Source: Candidatus Kaiserbacteria bacterium (GTDB lineage: Bacteria; Patescibacteriota; Minisyncoccia; Phycocordibacterales; JABAAK01). Taken from it: a stretch of 53,831 nucleotides of DNA. The notes under the pieces were generated by a model. It searched no databases, had not been told where the DNA came from, and saw only the letters and a program-made list of their open reading frames with translations. The stretch lies in the NCBI GenBank assembly GCA_026713605.1, contig JAPOOC010000004.1:1-53831 (forward strand), written 5' to 3'. Shown here in pieces: positions 36,668-46,007 of the stretch. The translations under genes were made by a program, and so were the position numbers. How positions within the stretch are numbered: position 1 is the first letter of the stretch; each line of letters starts with the position of its first letter.

Positions 36668-37222
36668 ATGGCAGCAAAAAAGAAAAAGGAAGACGCTAAG
36701 GAGGAGGTGGTATTTGAAGATGTCGCTGAGGCTACAAATGGTGCACTTGAGAAAGCAAAAAAAGCACTAAAAGCGTGTGAGAAAGAGCGAAAAGAGTACC
36801 TTGACGGGTGGAAGCGAGCAAAAGCAGACGCACTGAACGAAAAAAAACGACAAAAAGAGGTGTTGGAGCGAGAACGAAGCATAGCATTGCAGGGATGTGT
36901 TATGACCATATTGCCGATGATAGATTCCATTCGCGCCGCACTCAGTCAGGCATCGGATACCGCGGCAGCACAGTCAGGGGTGAAGCAGATACATACCCAG
37001 TGCCTACGGTCGTTTTCTGACCTTGGCGTAACCCTCATTGACACAGTCGGAGAGCCGTTTGACCCACTCCGACACCAATCAGTTGGAGAGCAAGAGGTTG
37101 CAGACAAAAAAAAGAGCGGCACAGTGACTGAGGTGATGCGAGCAGGGGCAACCGTCGGTGATACGGTCATTCGCCCCGCAATGGTGTCTGTTGGGGTTTG
37201 TGCAAAAGATGTGGATAAGTAG
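36668..37222 (+). CDS. grpE: GrpE nucleotide exchange factor
   Basis: Coiled-coil then MTILPMIDSIRAAL...GVTLIDTVGEPFDPLRHQSVG...VTEVMRAGATVGDTVIRPAMVSV. Confidence 0.9.
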   Translation: MAAKKKKEDAKEEVVFEDVAEATNGALEKAKKALKACEKERKEYLDGWKRAKADALNEKKRQKEVLERERSIALQGCVMTILPMIDSIRAALSQASDTAAAQSGVKQIHTQCLRSFSDLGVTLIDTVGEPFDPLRHQSVGEQEVADKKKSGTVTEVMRAGATVGDTVIRPAMVSVGVCAKDVDK

Positions 37223-37224
37223 GG

Positions 37225-37254
37225 TTGACAAAAATACAAGGTTCCTGCTATCCT
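37225..37254 (+). promoter_or_regulatory. rpoB promoter candidate, about 140-nt leader
   Basis: TTGACA-N18-TATCCT; rpoB ATG at 37393. Confidence 0.6.
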
Positions 37255-37392
37255 GCTGTACATTAAAGCACGGTGTGTATTTTGCTACGGGTCTGTCTGT
37301 TCTGTGTGCTTAAATGTGATGAGGTTCAAGCATAGCATCCTAACGCCTGGGTCTGTGTTTGATTGTGTTATACACCTACCAACATAATCAGG

Positions 37393-40300
37393 ATGAGCGA
37401 GCCACGGACAAAAAAAACTTTTTCACAGTACAAATGGTCCCCACTACCACTGGGGGGCATTATTGATTTTCAAAAAGAATCATACGATAAGTTTTTAGAA
37501 GAAGACATCCCGGCTCTTTTCAAAGAATTTTTCCCAATAGCAGATTCAAAAGAGCGATTCTTCATAACCTTTATTTCACACAAGTTAGAAGAGCCACGGT
37601 TAACACCTGCAGACGCAAGAGAGCAGTTTGCCAGTTACACTGCCCCACTTCGCGTTTTATTGCAATTAGAGAATAAGGTAACGAAAAAAATACGGGAAGA
37701 AGAGGTGCTGTTAGGCGATGTGCCGATTATGACACCGCAGCGATCGTTTGTGGTCAACGGTATAGACCGCACCATTGTCGCGCAGTTGGTGCGCGCACAG
37801 GGAGTGCGGTTTTTCAAAGAATTACGCGGAAAATCCGGCTTCACTTTTGGTGCGCAGGTGATTCCACAGAAAGGGAGAGGCATGTGGGTGATATTTGAGA
37901 GTAATGTGAGCGGCAATATCTATGTGCGTGTTGATCAAGGGGCGCGGAAAATCCCGGTTACCACCTTTATCAGAGCGTTTGGACCAGAAACACCCGAGCA
38001 AGTGCTGAAACTCTTTGACGACGACCCAAAGACACAAGAGATAGTGAAAAAAACCTTTGCTGTTGACACTGCCACGACCATGGACGAGGTGTGGACATCA
38101 TTCTATCGAACAATGCGTTCAGGTAATGTGGCAAGTCCAGATCGGGCAAAGCAGATTATCCAGTCACGATTTACCCCTGAGTGGTATGATATGGGCGAGT
38201 TAGGACGACTGAATTTCAACAGGCGGTTCAACCTACCAACAGACGGCGCAGCAAAAAAGCAGCGAGTGCTGACACTGGATGACATTGTGTTGATCACAAA
38301 AGAAATTGTTCGCCTGAACAACACGCCAGATGCACAAGGAGATGACATTGACCACCTCGGATCAAGGAGGGTACGGTCAGTAGGAGAGTTGGTGTATGAA
38401 TCCGCCCGAACTGGCTTTATGCGTATTCGCAAGAATGTCCGGGATAAAATGCTTACCATTGATCCAAAACTATTTGATTCACCAACCAGCGTGTTGAACT
38501 TGCGCACTTTTCAGTCAACAATTCACGGTTTTTTCAATACAAATGAGCTTTCACAGCCGTTAAAGCAGCAAAATGTGCTAGACGAGATAGAGCATCTGCG
38601 CACGATTTCTGCACTGGGCGCTGGCGGTGTAGCACGAGAGCATGCGAGTGTATCAGTACGCGACATCCACCAGACACACTATGGACGCATCTGTCCGCTG
38701 CACTCACCAGAAGGGGCAAACATCGGCCTCGTGCTGCACATGGCACTCTATGCGCGTATCAATAAGTATGGTTTGTTAGAGTGTCCTTACTTTAAAGTAA
38801 AGGACGGAAGGATAACCGATGAGGCAGTGTACTGTACCGCGGACGAAGAGGAGCGATACCGTATAGCCGGTGCCGATATTGAGATTGATGAGCAAAACAA
38901 AATAACACAGGAGTCAGTGCTGGTGCGATATCAAGGGCAATATGAGCGGGTTGGTCCGGAGCAAATTGACTATATTGATGTCGCAACCGGACAAATTTTA
39001 TCAGTCGCCTCAACGCTGATACCGTTTGCACACAACACACTGCCAGTGCGTGCTGCAACCGGAACCCGTATGCAACGACAAGCAATCCCATGCCTTCGAC
39101 CAGAGCCACCGCTCGTATCCACTGGGTATGAGCAAGAGTTCGCCAAGGCATCAGGGAGGGTGGTAATCGCTGAGGAGTCCGGTGAAGTCACAAGCGCTGA
39201 TTCAAAACATATCAGTATCAAAACAAGCAAAGGAGTGAAACGGCATGACCTTGAGGTGTTCACACTGGCTGGTTCTGCGTATTCATTTGCCAACCACCAA
39301 CGACCAATTGTGTCGCCGGGAGACAAGATAAAAAAAGGTGCGGTTATTGCGGACACCGCATCAACGGCAAACGGCGATTTGTCAATCGGAAAAAATCTAC
39401 GAGTCGCCTTTTTGCCGTATGATGGCGGCACTTTTGAAGATGCAATTATCATTTCTGAACGACTGGTGCGGGATGATGTGCTAACCTCAACACAGGTGAA
39501 AGAGCATGTCGCCGAGGTTCGTGAGACAAAACTGGGGTTGGATGTTATGACATCAGATATACCGAATGTCGCGGAACGAAAATTGAGAAACCTTGACGCT
39601 GAAGGAGTTATTCGAGTGGGGTCTGATGTGGTGCCGGGCGACATTTTAGTCGGTAAATTAACACCGCGCGGAGAAACACAGGTGTCCGCGGAAGAGCGAC
39701 TGCTACAGTCCATTTTCGGTGACAAAGCGAAGGATATGCGGGACACATCCAAGACATTGCCGCCAGGAGAGAGTGGGAAGGTGGTATCAGTGCAGGTACG
39801 CGACCGAGACACAGAACACATCGCCGACACCAGTATTTTGAAACAGATTCGTATTGTCATCGCTGACCTGCGTCGTATTTGTGTTGGCGACAAGCTGGCA
39901 AACCGCTACGGAAACAAAGGAGTGATATCACGCATTGCACCCATTGAGGACATGCCGTTCACGAAAGACGGGGAGCCGGTCGACATTATCTTGTCTGCCC
40001 TGGGTGTTCCATCTCGTAAGAACCTCGGACAAATTTTAGAAATGCACACCGGACTAGCAGCACACGCACTAAACTACCAGGCGGTCATACCACCAATGAC
40101 ATCAGTAACAGAGGAGGAGTTAGAAGAGGAGTTACAAAAAGCAGGACACGCAAAAACCGGTCAAGTCGCATTATACGACGGCAAAACCGGAGAAAAATTT
40201 TCTGGAGATGTGTCAGTTGGCTGGATATACACGATGAAGTTAGAACATATGGTGCAGGATAAAATACACGCCCGATCAACGGGGCGATATTCACTGATTA

Positions 40301-40638
40301 CCCAGCAGCCACCAGGCGGACGAGCGCGGTTCGGTGGTGGGCGATTGGGAGAGATGGAAGTATGGGCGCTGCTCGGACACGGCGCTGCGTATACGCTGCG
40401 TGAAATGCTGACCATCAAGTCCGACGATGTGCAGGGGCGGAACGCTGCATATAACGCAATTATCCACAACGAGCCGGTTACACAAATGGGAACACCGGCA
40501 GCATTCAATGTTTTGCTGTATTACCTGCGGGGACTCGGACTGAATGTAAATCTGGAGATCCCAGACAGAGACGAGCCGAAGGAGGAAGATGAAGAGCGAC
40601 GAAAAAAGCACGCAAGAAGAAAGATAAATACGAAGTAA
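37393..40638 (+). CDS. rpoB: RNA polymerase subunit beta
   Basis: QRSFVVNGIDRTIVAQLVRAQGVRF; HYGRICPLHSPEGANIGLV; YDGGTFEDAIIISERLV; QQPPGGRARFGGGRLGEMEVWALLGHGAAYTLREML. Confidence 0.98.
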   Translation: MSEPRTKKTFSQYKWSPLPLGGIIDFQKESYDKFLEEDIPALFKEFFPIADSKERFFITFISHKLEEPRLTPADAREQFASYTAPLRVLLQLENKVTKKIREEEVLLGDVPIMTPQRSFVVNGIDRTIVAQLVRAQGVRFFKELRGKSGFTFGAQVIPQKGRGMWVIFESNVSGNIYVRVDQGARKIPVTTFIRAFGPETPEQVLKLFDDDPKTQEIVKKTFAVDTATTMDEVWTSFYRTMRSGNVASPDRAKQIIQSRFTPEWYDMGELGRLNFNRRFNLPTDGAAKKQRVLTLDDIVLITKEIVRLNNTPDAQGDDIDHLGSRRVRSVGELVYESARTGFMRIRKNVRDKMLTIDPKLFDSPTSVLNLRTFQSTIHGFFNTNELSQPLKQQNVLDEIEHLRTISALGAGGVAREHASVSVRDIHQTHYGRICPLHSPEGANIGLVLHMALYARINKYGLLECPYFKVKDGRITDEAVYCTADEEERYRIAGADIEIDEQNKITQESVLVRYQGQYERVGPEQIDYIDVATGQILSVASTLIPFAHNTLPVRAATGTRMQRQAIPCLRPEPPLVSTGYEQEFAKASGRVVIAEESGEVTSADSKHISIKTSKGVKRHDLEVFTLAGSAYSFANHQRPIVSPGDKIKKGAVIADTASTANGDLSIGKNLRVAFLPYDGGTFEDAIIISERLVRDDVLTSTQVKEHVAEVRETKLGLDVMTSDIPNVAERKLRNLDAEGVIRVGSDVVPGDILVGKLTPRGETQVSAEERLLQSIFGDKAKDMRDTSKTLPPGESGKVVSVQVRDRDTEHIADTSILKQIRIVIADLRRICVGDKLANRYGNKGVISRIAPIEDMPFTKDGEPVDIILSALGVPSRKNLGQILEMHTGLAAHALNYQAVIPPMTSVTEEELEEELQKAGHAKTGQVALYDGKTGEKFSGDVSVGWIYTMKLEHMVQDKIHARSTGRYSLITQQPPGGRARFGGGRLGEMEVWALLGHGAAYTLREMLTIKSDDVQGRNAAYNAIIHNEPVTQMGTPAAFNVLLYYLRGLGLNVNLEIPDRDEPKEEDEERRKKHARRKINTK

Positions 40639-40644
40639 CATACT

Positions 40645-43600
40645 ATGAAAAAAACAATACGACAATCAAACAGGTTCAATGCGTTGAGCATAGGTCTCGC
40701 CTCTCCAGAGGAGGTGTTGTCATGGTCATTTGGTGAGGTGGCAAAACCGGAAACAATCAACTATCGCACACAGCGAGCAGAGCGAGATGGGTTGTTTTGC
40801 GAAAAAATATTTGGACCGGAGAACGATTTTCAATGCAGTTGCGGGAAATATAAGGGGTCGCAGTACCAAGGCATTGAATGTAGCAATTGTGGTGTAGAGA
40901 TAACCCGCTCAACAGTTCGTCGTGAACGCATGGGACATGTTGACCTTGCCGCACCCATCGCGCATTACTGGTATTTGCGCAAAGTGCCGTCTCACATCGC
41001 AACACTCCTCAACCTCTCTGCGCAACAAGTGCAAAATGTGGTGTATTTCTCATCGTACTACATAAAAAGTGTTGATGAAGAAAAGCGAAAAGAGCTGAAG
41101 AAAGAAATAAAACGGGAGTTTGATGAAAAAATACAAAAAGCAACACAGGAAGAAACACACCACATGCTGCAAGATCAGTATAAAAGTCGGGTAGCGGATA
41201 TTGAATCTATCCAAGAGCACAGCATTGTTGATGAGGCGCGACACGATCGCCTCAGTCGTCAATTTTCAGGGCTATTTGAAGCAGAAAAAGGTGGTGAAGT
41301 TATCTATGATCTCCTGAAAGAAATTGATTTAAAACAAAAAGAGAAAGATATTGTAGAGCAGTTAGATGGGGTGAACAAAAGCCAGAAAGAGAAGATGCAG
41401 CGACAGCTGTTAGTCGTGCGGTCACTGCTGCAATCCGGTAATAAACCGGAGTGGATGTTCTTGACCCGCCTCCCGGTGATACCCCCTGGCATTCGCCCAG
41501 TGGTGCCACTTGACGGTGGAAGGTATGCGAGTTCAGACCTGAACGACCTATACCGCCATGTGATTGTTCGGAATAACCGGCTGAAAGAGTTTATTGAGTC
41601 AAAAGCGCCAAAAATTTTTATCAACACACAAAAGCGGCTGCTGCAAGAATCGGTCGATGCCCTCTTTGAAAAAGAGATTGCCAGCAGAGGCAGAAGCTCA
41701 TCTCAGCGCGGTAAAAATCGACAGTTGAAAGCGATATCAGAATATCTCAGCGGTAAAACCGGAAGTTTCCGATTAAACTTGCTGGGTAAGCGAGTTGACT
41801 TTACCGGACGATCAGTTATCGTGGTTGGATCACACTTAAAAATTGATGAGTTCGGACTACCAAAGAAGATGGCACTGGAGATATTCCGTCCATTTGTGAT
41901 AGGAGAGGTGCTAAAGCGTGAGCTGGCGTACAATGTACGCGGCGCGCAACGACTATTAGATACAGAAGCACCAGTTGTGTGGGAGATTTTAGAAAAAGTA
42001 ATCCAGGGTAAGTATATGTTGCTGAACCGCGCACCAACACTGCACCGTCAAAGTATACAAGCGTTCAAACCCATACTGATAGAAGGACTTTCTATCGAGC
42101 TACACCCGCTTGTCTGTAAAGCGTATAACGCTGACTTTGACGGCGACGCAATGGTGATTCATCTGCCGCTGTCCAAAGAAGCGCAGGCAGAGGCGAAAAA
42201 TATACTAGTATCCACAAACAACATTATCAACCCTGCATCAGGAGAGATCAACGCGTCTCCTTCAGAGCAAGATATGGTATTAGGGTGTTACTGGGCAACC
42301 GTCGCAAAAGAAGGCGTGCAAGGAGAGGGGAGGTACTTCGGTAGCGTGAGTGAGGCAATAACCGCGTATGATTTTGGTATTGTTGATATACGCGCGAAGA
42401 TAAAGGTGCTGGCTTCCCAAAAAGAAAAGTATGGGGAAAACAAAGGAAAAATTTTTGAAACAACTGTTGGACGCCTGCTCTTTAACACAACGCTGCCAAA
42501 AGAATACCCGTTTGTGAATGAAACCATTGATAAGAAAATGATTAAAAAGGTGGTGCGTGGCATTATCAACACATTTGGGAAAGAGGAGTTGGTGAAGCAC
42601 CTTGATCCGATCAAGGACTTCGGCTTCCGATTCGCATCAAGGTCGGGAACCACTTTTTCGTGGAGCGACTTGCGAAGACCAGATGGACGAGAAGAGCGCA
42701 TACAGGAGGGATTGCAAAAGTCAAATGAGATACAGCAACAATACGAGGAAGGTCTGATATCACTGCAAGAGCGGAAACGAAAAAATATAGATCTCTGGCA
42801 GGAAATCAAGGAGGAGTTAGGACAAATCACAAAAGACAGTGTGCCGGAAGAGTCATCTATCGGTGATATGATTCGCTCTGGCGCGCGTGGATCATTCAAC
42901 GACCTCGGAGACATGACTGCGATGTTCGGTGTCGTTGACTCATCATCAGGAGAGCCGATAGAGCAGCCGGTGCTATCATCGCTAAAAGACGGTATTTCCT
43001 CGGTTGAATACTTCAATGCGTCATTCGGTGCGCGGAAAGGTGTGGCGGACACAGCACTAAAGACAGCGGACGCAGGATTCTTGTCACGAAAACTGTTTAG
43101 TGTTGCTCAAGAGGTGAAAATTGAAGACCTTGATTGTAAAACAAGCACCGGATTTACTCTGTACCGGCAGACCGCATCAGGCGCTGGCGACTCATTTGGA
43201 GAGCGAATCCAGGGGCGCTATCTGATTGAAGATGTTGCAAGCGCGGACGGGACAGTAGTAGCGAAAAAGAATGAACTGATAGGAGTAACGCTGGCAGAAA
43301 AAATAGACGCTGATGAGCAGGTGGAGAAAATACGGGTTCGTTCACCGATTACTTGTCGCCACGCACGGGGGATTTGTGCGAAGTGTTACGGTGTGGACAG
43401 AACAACAAATGAAATTGTTGATATTGGTGAGCCAGTCGGCACGATAGCGGCGCAATCGGTTGGTGAGCCGGGAACACAGCTAACTATGCGTACTTTTCAT
43501 GCAGGTGGTGTCGCAACGGCAGGCGGAGACATCACCGCTGGGCTACCACGAGTAACTGAAGTGTTTGAGCGGCGTACGCCAAAATCTCCGGCAGCTATCG

Positions 43601-44319
43601 CGCGTATTGACGGTGTCGTTGAGAAAATTGAGCAGCACAAAGACGGTGGACACACCATCCGCCTGAATGTGGGCGGCAAAAAAGCATCAACGGCTGAAAA
43701 GAATTACTCGGTATCACCGCTACGAGTGGTTAAAGTAGAAGTTGGCGATAAAATTACCAAAGGTCAATTTCTAACAGACGGGACGGCAGACCTGGAAGAG
43801 ATGTTAAAACAATGCAGCAAGGAGGCAACACAAGAGTATATTTTCAGTGAAATCGGAAAAGTGTATGAGCTGCAAGGGGTAAGCATTGCTCCAGTGCATT
43901 TTGAAATTATCATCCGTCAAATGTTTAGCAAGATGCTCATCACCGATCCGGGAGATGCTGCGTACATACCGGGAGAGGTCATTGACCTAAGCGAGTTAGT
44001 TGATCTAAATGAATGCCTTGAATCGGAAGGGCTAAAACCTGCAAAAGCAGAGAACATTGTAACCGGTATTACAAATGTGTCGGTGTCACGCAGCAACTTT
44101 CTTTCCGCGGCATCATTTCAAAACACCACAAGTGTACTCATTCGGGCGGCGGTGAGTGGTGCAATGGACACCTTGGACGGGGTGAAAGAAAATGTGATTA
44201 TCGGGCGATTAGTGCCAATTGGTAGCGGACATGAGGGCAGTGCAAAGCAGGTTATGGTGAAAGAGGTGCAGGATCAAGTCGCAAAGGAACTTGCAGAAAA
44301 AGAAGAAATGACCTCATAA
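40645..44319 (+). CDS. rpoC: RNA polymerase subunit beta'
   Basis: CSCGKYKGSQYQGIECSNCGVEIT zinc ribbon; NADFDGDAMVIHLPLS; GEPGTQLTMRTFHAGGVA. Confidence 0.98.
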   Translation: MKKTIRQSNRFNALSIGLASPEEVLSWSFGEVAKPETINYRTQRAERDGLFCEKIFGPENDFQCSCGKYKGSQYQGIECSNCGVEITRSTVRRERMGHVDLAAPIAHYWYLRKVPSHIATLLNLSAQQVQNVVYFSSYYIKSVDEEKRKELKKEIKREFDEKIQKATQEETHHMLQDQYKSRVADIESIQEHSIVDEARHDRLSRQFSGLFEAEKGGEVIYDLLKEIDLKQKEKDIVEQLDGVNKSQKEKMQRQLLVVRSLLQSGNKPEWMFLTRLPVIPPGIRPVVPLDGGRYASSDLNDLYRHVIVRNNRLKEFIESKAPKIFINTQKRLLQESVDALFEKEIASRGRSSSQRGKNRQLKAISEYLSGKTGSFRLNLLGKRVDFTGRSVIVVGSHLKIDEFGLPKKMALEIFRPFVIGEVLKRELAYNVRGAQRLLDTEAPVVWEILEKVIQGKYMLLNRAPTLHRQSIQAFKPILIEGLSIELHPLVCKAYNADFDGDAMVIHLPLSKEAQAEAKNILVSTNNIINPASGEINASPSEQDMVLGCYWATVAKEGVQGEGRYFGSVSEAITAYDFGIVDIRAKIKVLASQKEKYGENKGKIFETTVGRLLFNTTLPKEYPFVNETIDKKMIKKVVRGIINTFGKEELVKHLDPIKDFGFRFASRSGTTFSWSDLRRPDGREERIQEGLQKSNEIQQQYEEGLISLQERKRKNIDLWQEIKEELGQITKDSVPEESSIGDMIRSGARGSFNDLGDMTAMFGVVDSSSGEPIEQPVLSSLKDGISSVEYFNASFGARKGVADTALKTADAGFLSRKLFSVAQEVKIEDLDCKTSTGFTLYRQTASGAGDSFGERIQGRYLIEDVASADGTVVAKKNELIGVTLAEKIDADEQVEKIRVRSPITCRHARGICAKCYGVDRTTNEIVDIGEPVGTIAAQSVGEPGTQLTMRTFHAGGVATAGGDITAGLPRVTEVFERRTPKSPAAIARIDGVVEKIEQHKDGGHTIRLNVGGKKASTAEKNYSVSPLRVVKVEVGDKITKGQFLTDGTADLEEMLKQCSKEATQEYIFSEIGKVYELQGVSIAPVHFEIIIRQMFSKMLITDPGDAAYIPGEVIDLSELVDLNECLESEGLKPAKAENIVTGITNVSVSRSNFLSAASFQNTTSVLIRAAVSGAMDTLDGVKENVIIGRLVPIGSGHEGSAKQVMVKEVQDQVAKELAEKEEMTS

Positions 44320-45977
44320 TGTCAGTAATGGTAGAGCGAGCCAACCAAGTACAGGCGGTGAAGGATGCAATTGATATTGTTGATGTGGTGGGGCAGTACA
44401 CCACATTGACCCCGGCGGGGAAACGAATGAAAGGGTTGTCACCATTCACCAGCGAGAAAACACCATCGTTTTTTGTGGACCCTGAAGAGGGGGTGTATTA
44501 CTGTTTTTCCTCCCAAAAAGGTGGCGATATATTTTCGTTCGTGCAGGACACGGAAGGTGTAGATTTCAAAGAAGCACTACGGATACTTGCGGATCGGGCA
44601 GGCATAGCATTGACAGCCACCCCCACCAGCAACAAACAAAACAATGCACCACTATATCACACGCTGGAATCAGCAGCAACACTATACCAGCAAAAGTTAA
44701 CTGATGAGGTGAGGCAGTACCTTATCGGCAGAGGTATCAGCGAGCAGTCAATACAGGAGTGGGGCATTGGGTATGCGCCGGATGCCTGGAACACAATCTG
44801 CTCAAAGCAGTCGCCAAACCGCGCCGAGCAAGTAACAGCAGGCATGTGCGTAGAAAACAAGGAGAAGCAGTCCGTCTATGACAGATTTCGGAACCGAGTG
44901 CAGTTTCCATTTTATGATGAGCAGGGGCGGGTGATTGGTTTTTCCGGAAGGATATATGGAGAGAGCGAGGGTGCAAAGTACATCAACTCCCCAGAATCAC
45001 CATTGTTTGACAAATCATCCTTCCTATACGGGCTACACAGAGCAAAGCCACACATCCGGAAACACAATGTTGCGATACTGACTGAGGGTCCAATCGATGC
45101 GATTATGGTACACCAAGCCGGGTATCCGATGGCTGTTGCAACCTCGGGGACAGCAATAACAGAGAGGCACCTACAGAAACTGCAGCGACTATCCAACCGA
45201 TTACTACTCATACTGGATGGTGACGCGGCGGGACACCGCGCGGCATTACGGGTGATTGAAATGACCTTTACGCTCGGCATAGACAGCAAGGTGGTTGTGT
45301 TACCCGACGGGTCTGATCCAGCCGATGTGGTCGCCGAAGATGTTGAGCAATTTAAAAAAGCAGTGAAAGAGGCAGTAACAGCAGTTTCATTCCTCACAAG
45401 GTATGTCGCTGAACAGTATGGCGAGAACAGTGAAGACCGTATCAGGGGAGTACGAGAGGAGGTACTACCGATTATTGCGATGAACAGAGATCCAATGATG
45501 CGGGAACACGCCATCAAAGAGGTCGCCAATTTCTGCGGGTTAGATGTCAAGACAATCCAAGAGAGTATGCGACAGCGTACCGATACCACCCCCGCGCAAA
45601 ACACCGAACCCACACTCCGCCGCAAAAAGCCAATCATCACCGCGGCAGACCGCACCAAGACACAGGAGAGAAAAATTAACGAGTTGGGAAAGTCCATCGC
45701 TATGGCATTGCGTTTCCTCAAAATGAAAGGGGTGCCAATACCGAAACTAATCGAGGAGATGGTAAAAACAGTGCAAAAGAGCATAACACTCCCAGAAGTG
45801 GATGAAGAAGTCGTCCGTATATGGTACGAAGAAAATGTAACAACCGCAGACGCACCGGAGGTAACAATAGAGGGTGTCTTGTATAAGTTGGGGGTGGACT
45901 CGAAGAACCTCATTGCTGAACTAAAGAAGAAAGAGGAACTGGAAAAAGTGTACCCACCAACAGAGCCGACCACTTGA
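44319..45977 (+). CDS. dnaG: DNA primase (degenerate zinc-binding domain)
   Basis: KGLSPFTSEKTPSFFVDPEEGVYYCFSSQKGGDIFSFVQ; VLTEGPIDAIMVHQAGYPMAVATSGTAIT; LILDGDAAGHRAA. Start overlaps the rpoC stop (TAATG). Confidence 0.95.
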   Translation: MSVMVERANQVQAVKDAIDIVDVVGQYTTLTPAGKRMKGLSPFTSEKTPSFFVDPEEGVYYCFSSQKGGDIFSFVQDTEGVDFKEALRILADRAGIALTATPTSNKQNNAPLYHTLESAATLYQQKLTDEVRQYLIGRGISEQSIQEWGIGYAPDAWNTICSKQSPNRAEQVTAGMCVENKEKQSVYDRFRNRVQFPFYDEQGRVIGFSGRIYGESEGAKYINSPESPLFDKSSFLYGLHRAKPHIRKHNVAILTEGPIDAIMVHQAGYPMAVATSGTAITERHLQKLQRLSNRLLLILDGDAAGHRAALRVIEMTFTLGIDSKVVVLPDGSDPADVVAEDVEQFKKAVKEAVTAVSFLTRYVAEQYGENSEDRIRGVREEVLPIIAMNRDPMMREHAIKEVANFCGLDVKTIQESMRQRTDTTPAQNTEPTLRRKKPIITAADRTKTQERKINELGKSIAMALRFLKMKGVPIPKLIEEMVKTVQKSITLPEVDEEVVRIWYEENVTTADAPEVTIEGVLYKLGVDSKNLIAELKKKEELEKVYPPTEPTT

Positions 45978-46007
45978 CAGCTGGTTATCGTGATATAGTA
46001 AAAGTGT

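Noticed and set aside
38970-39893. 307-aa minus-strand ORF opposite rpoB
   Set aside because: Antisense shadow of a universally conserved gene.
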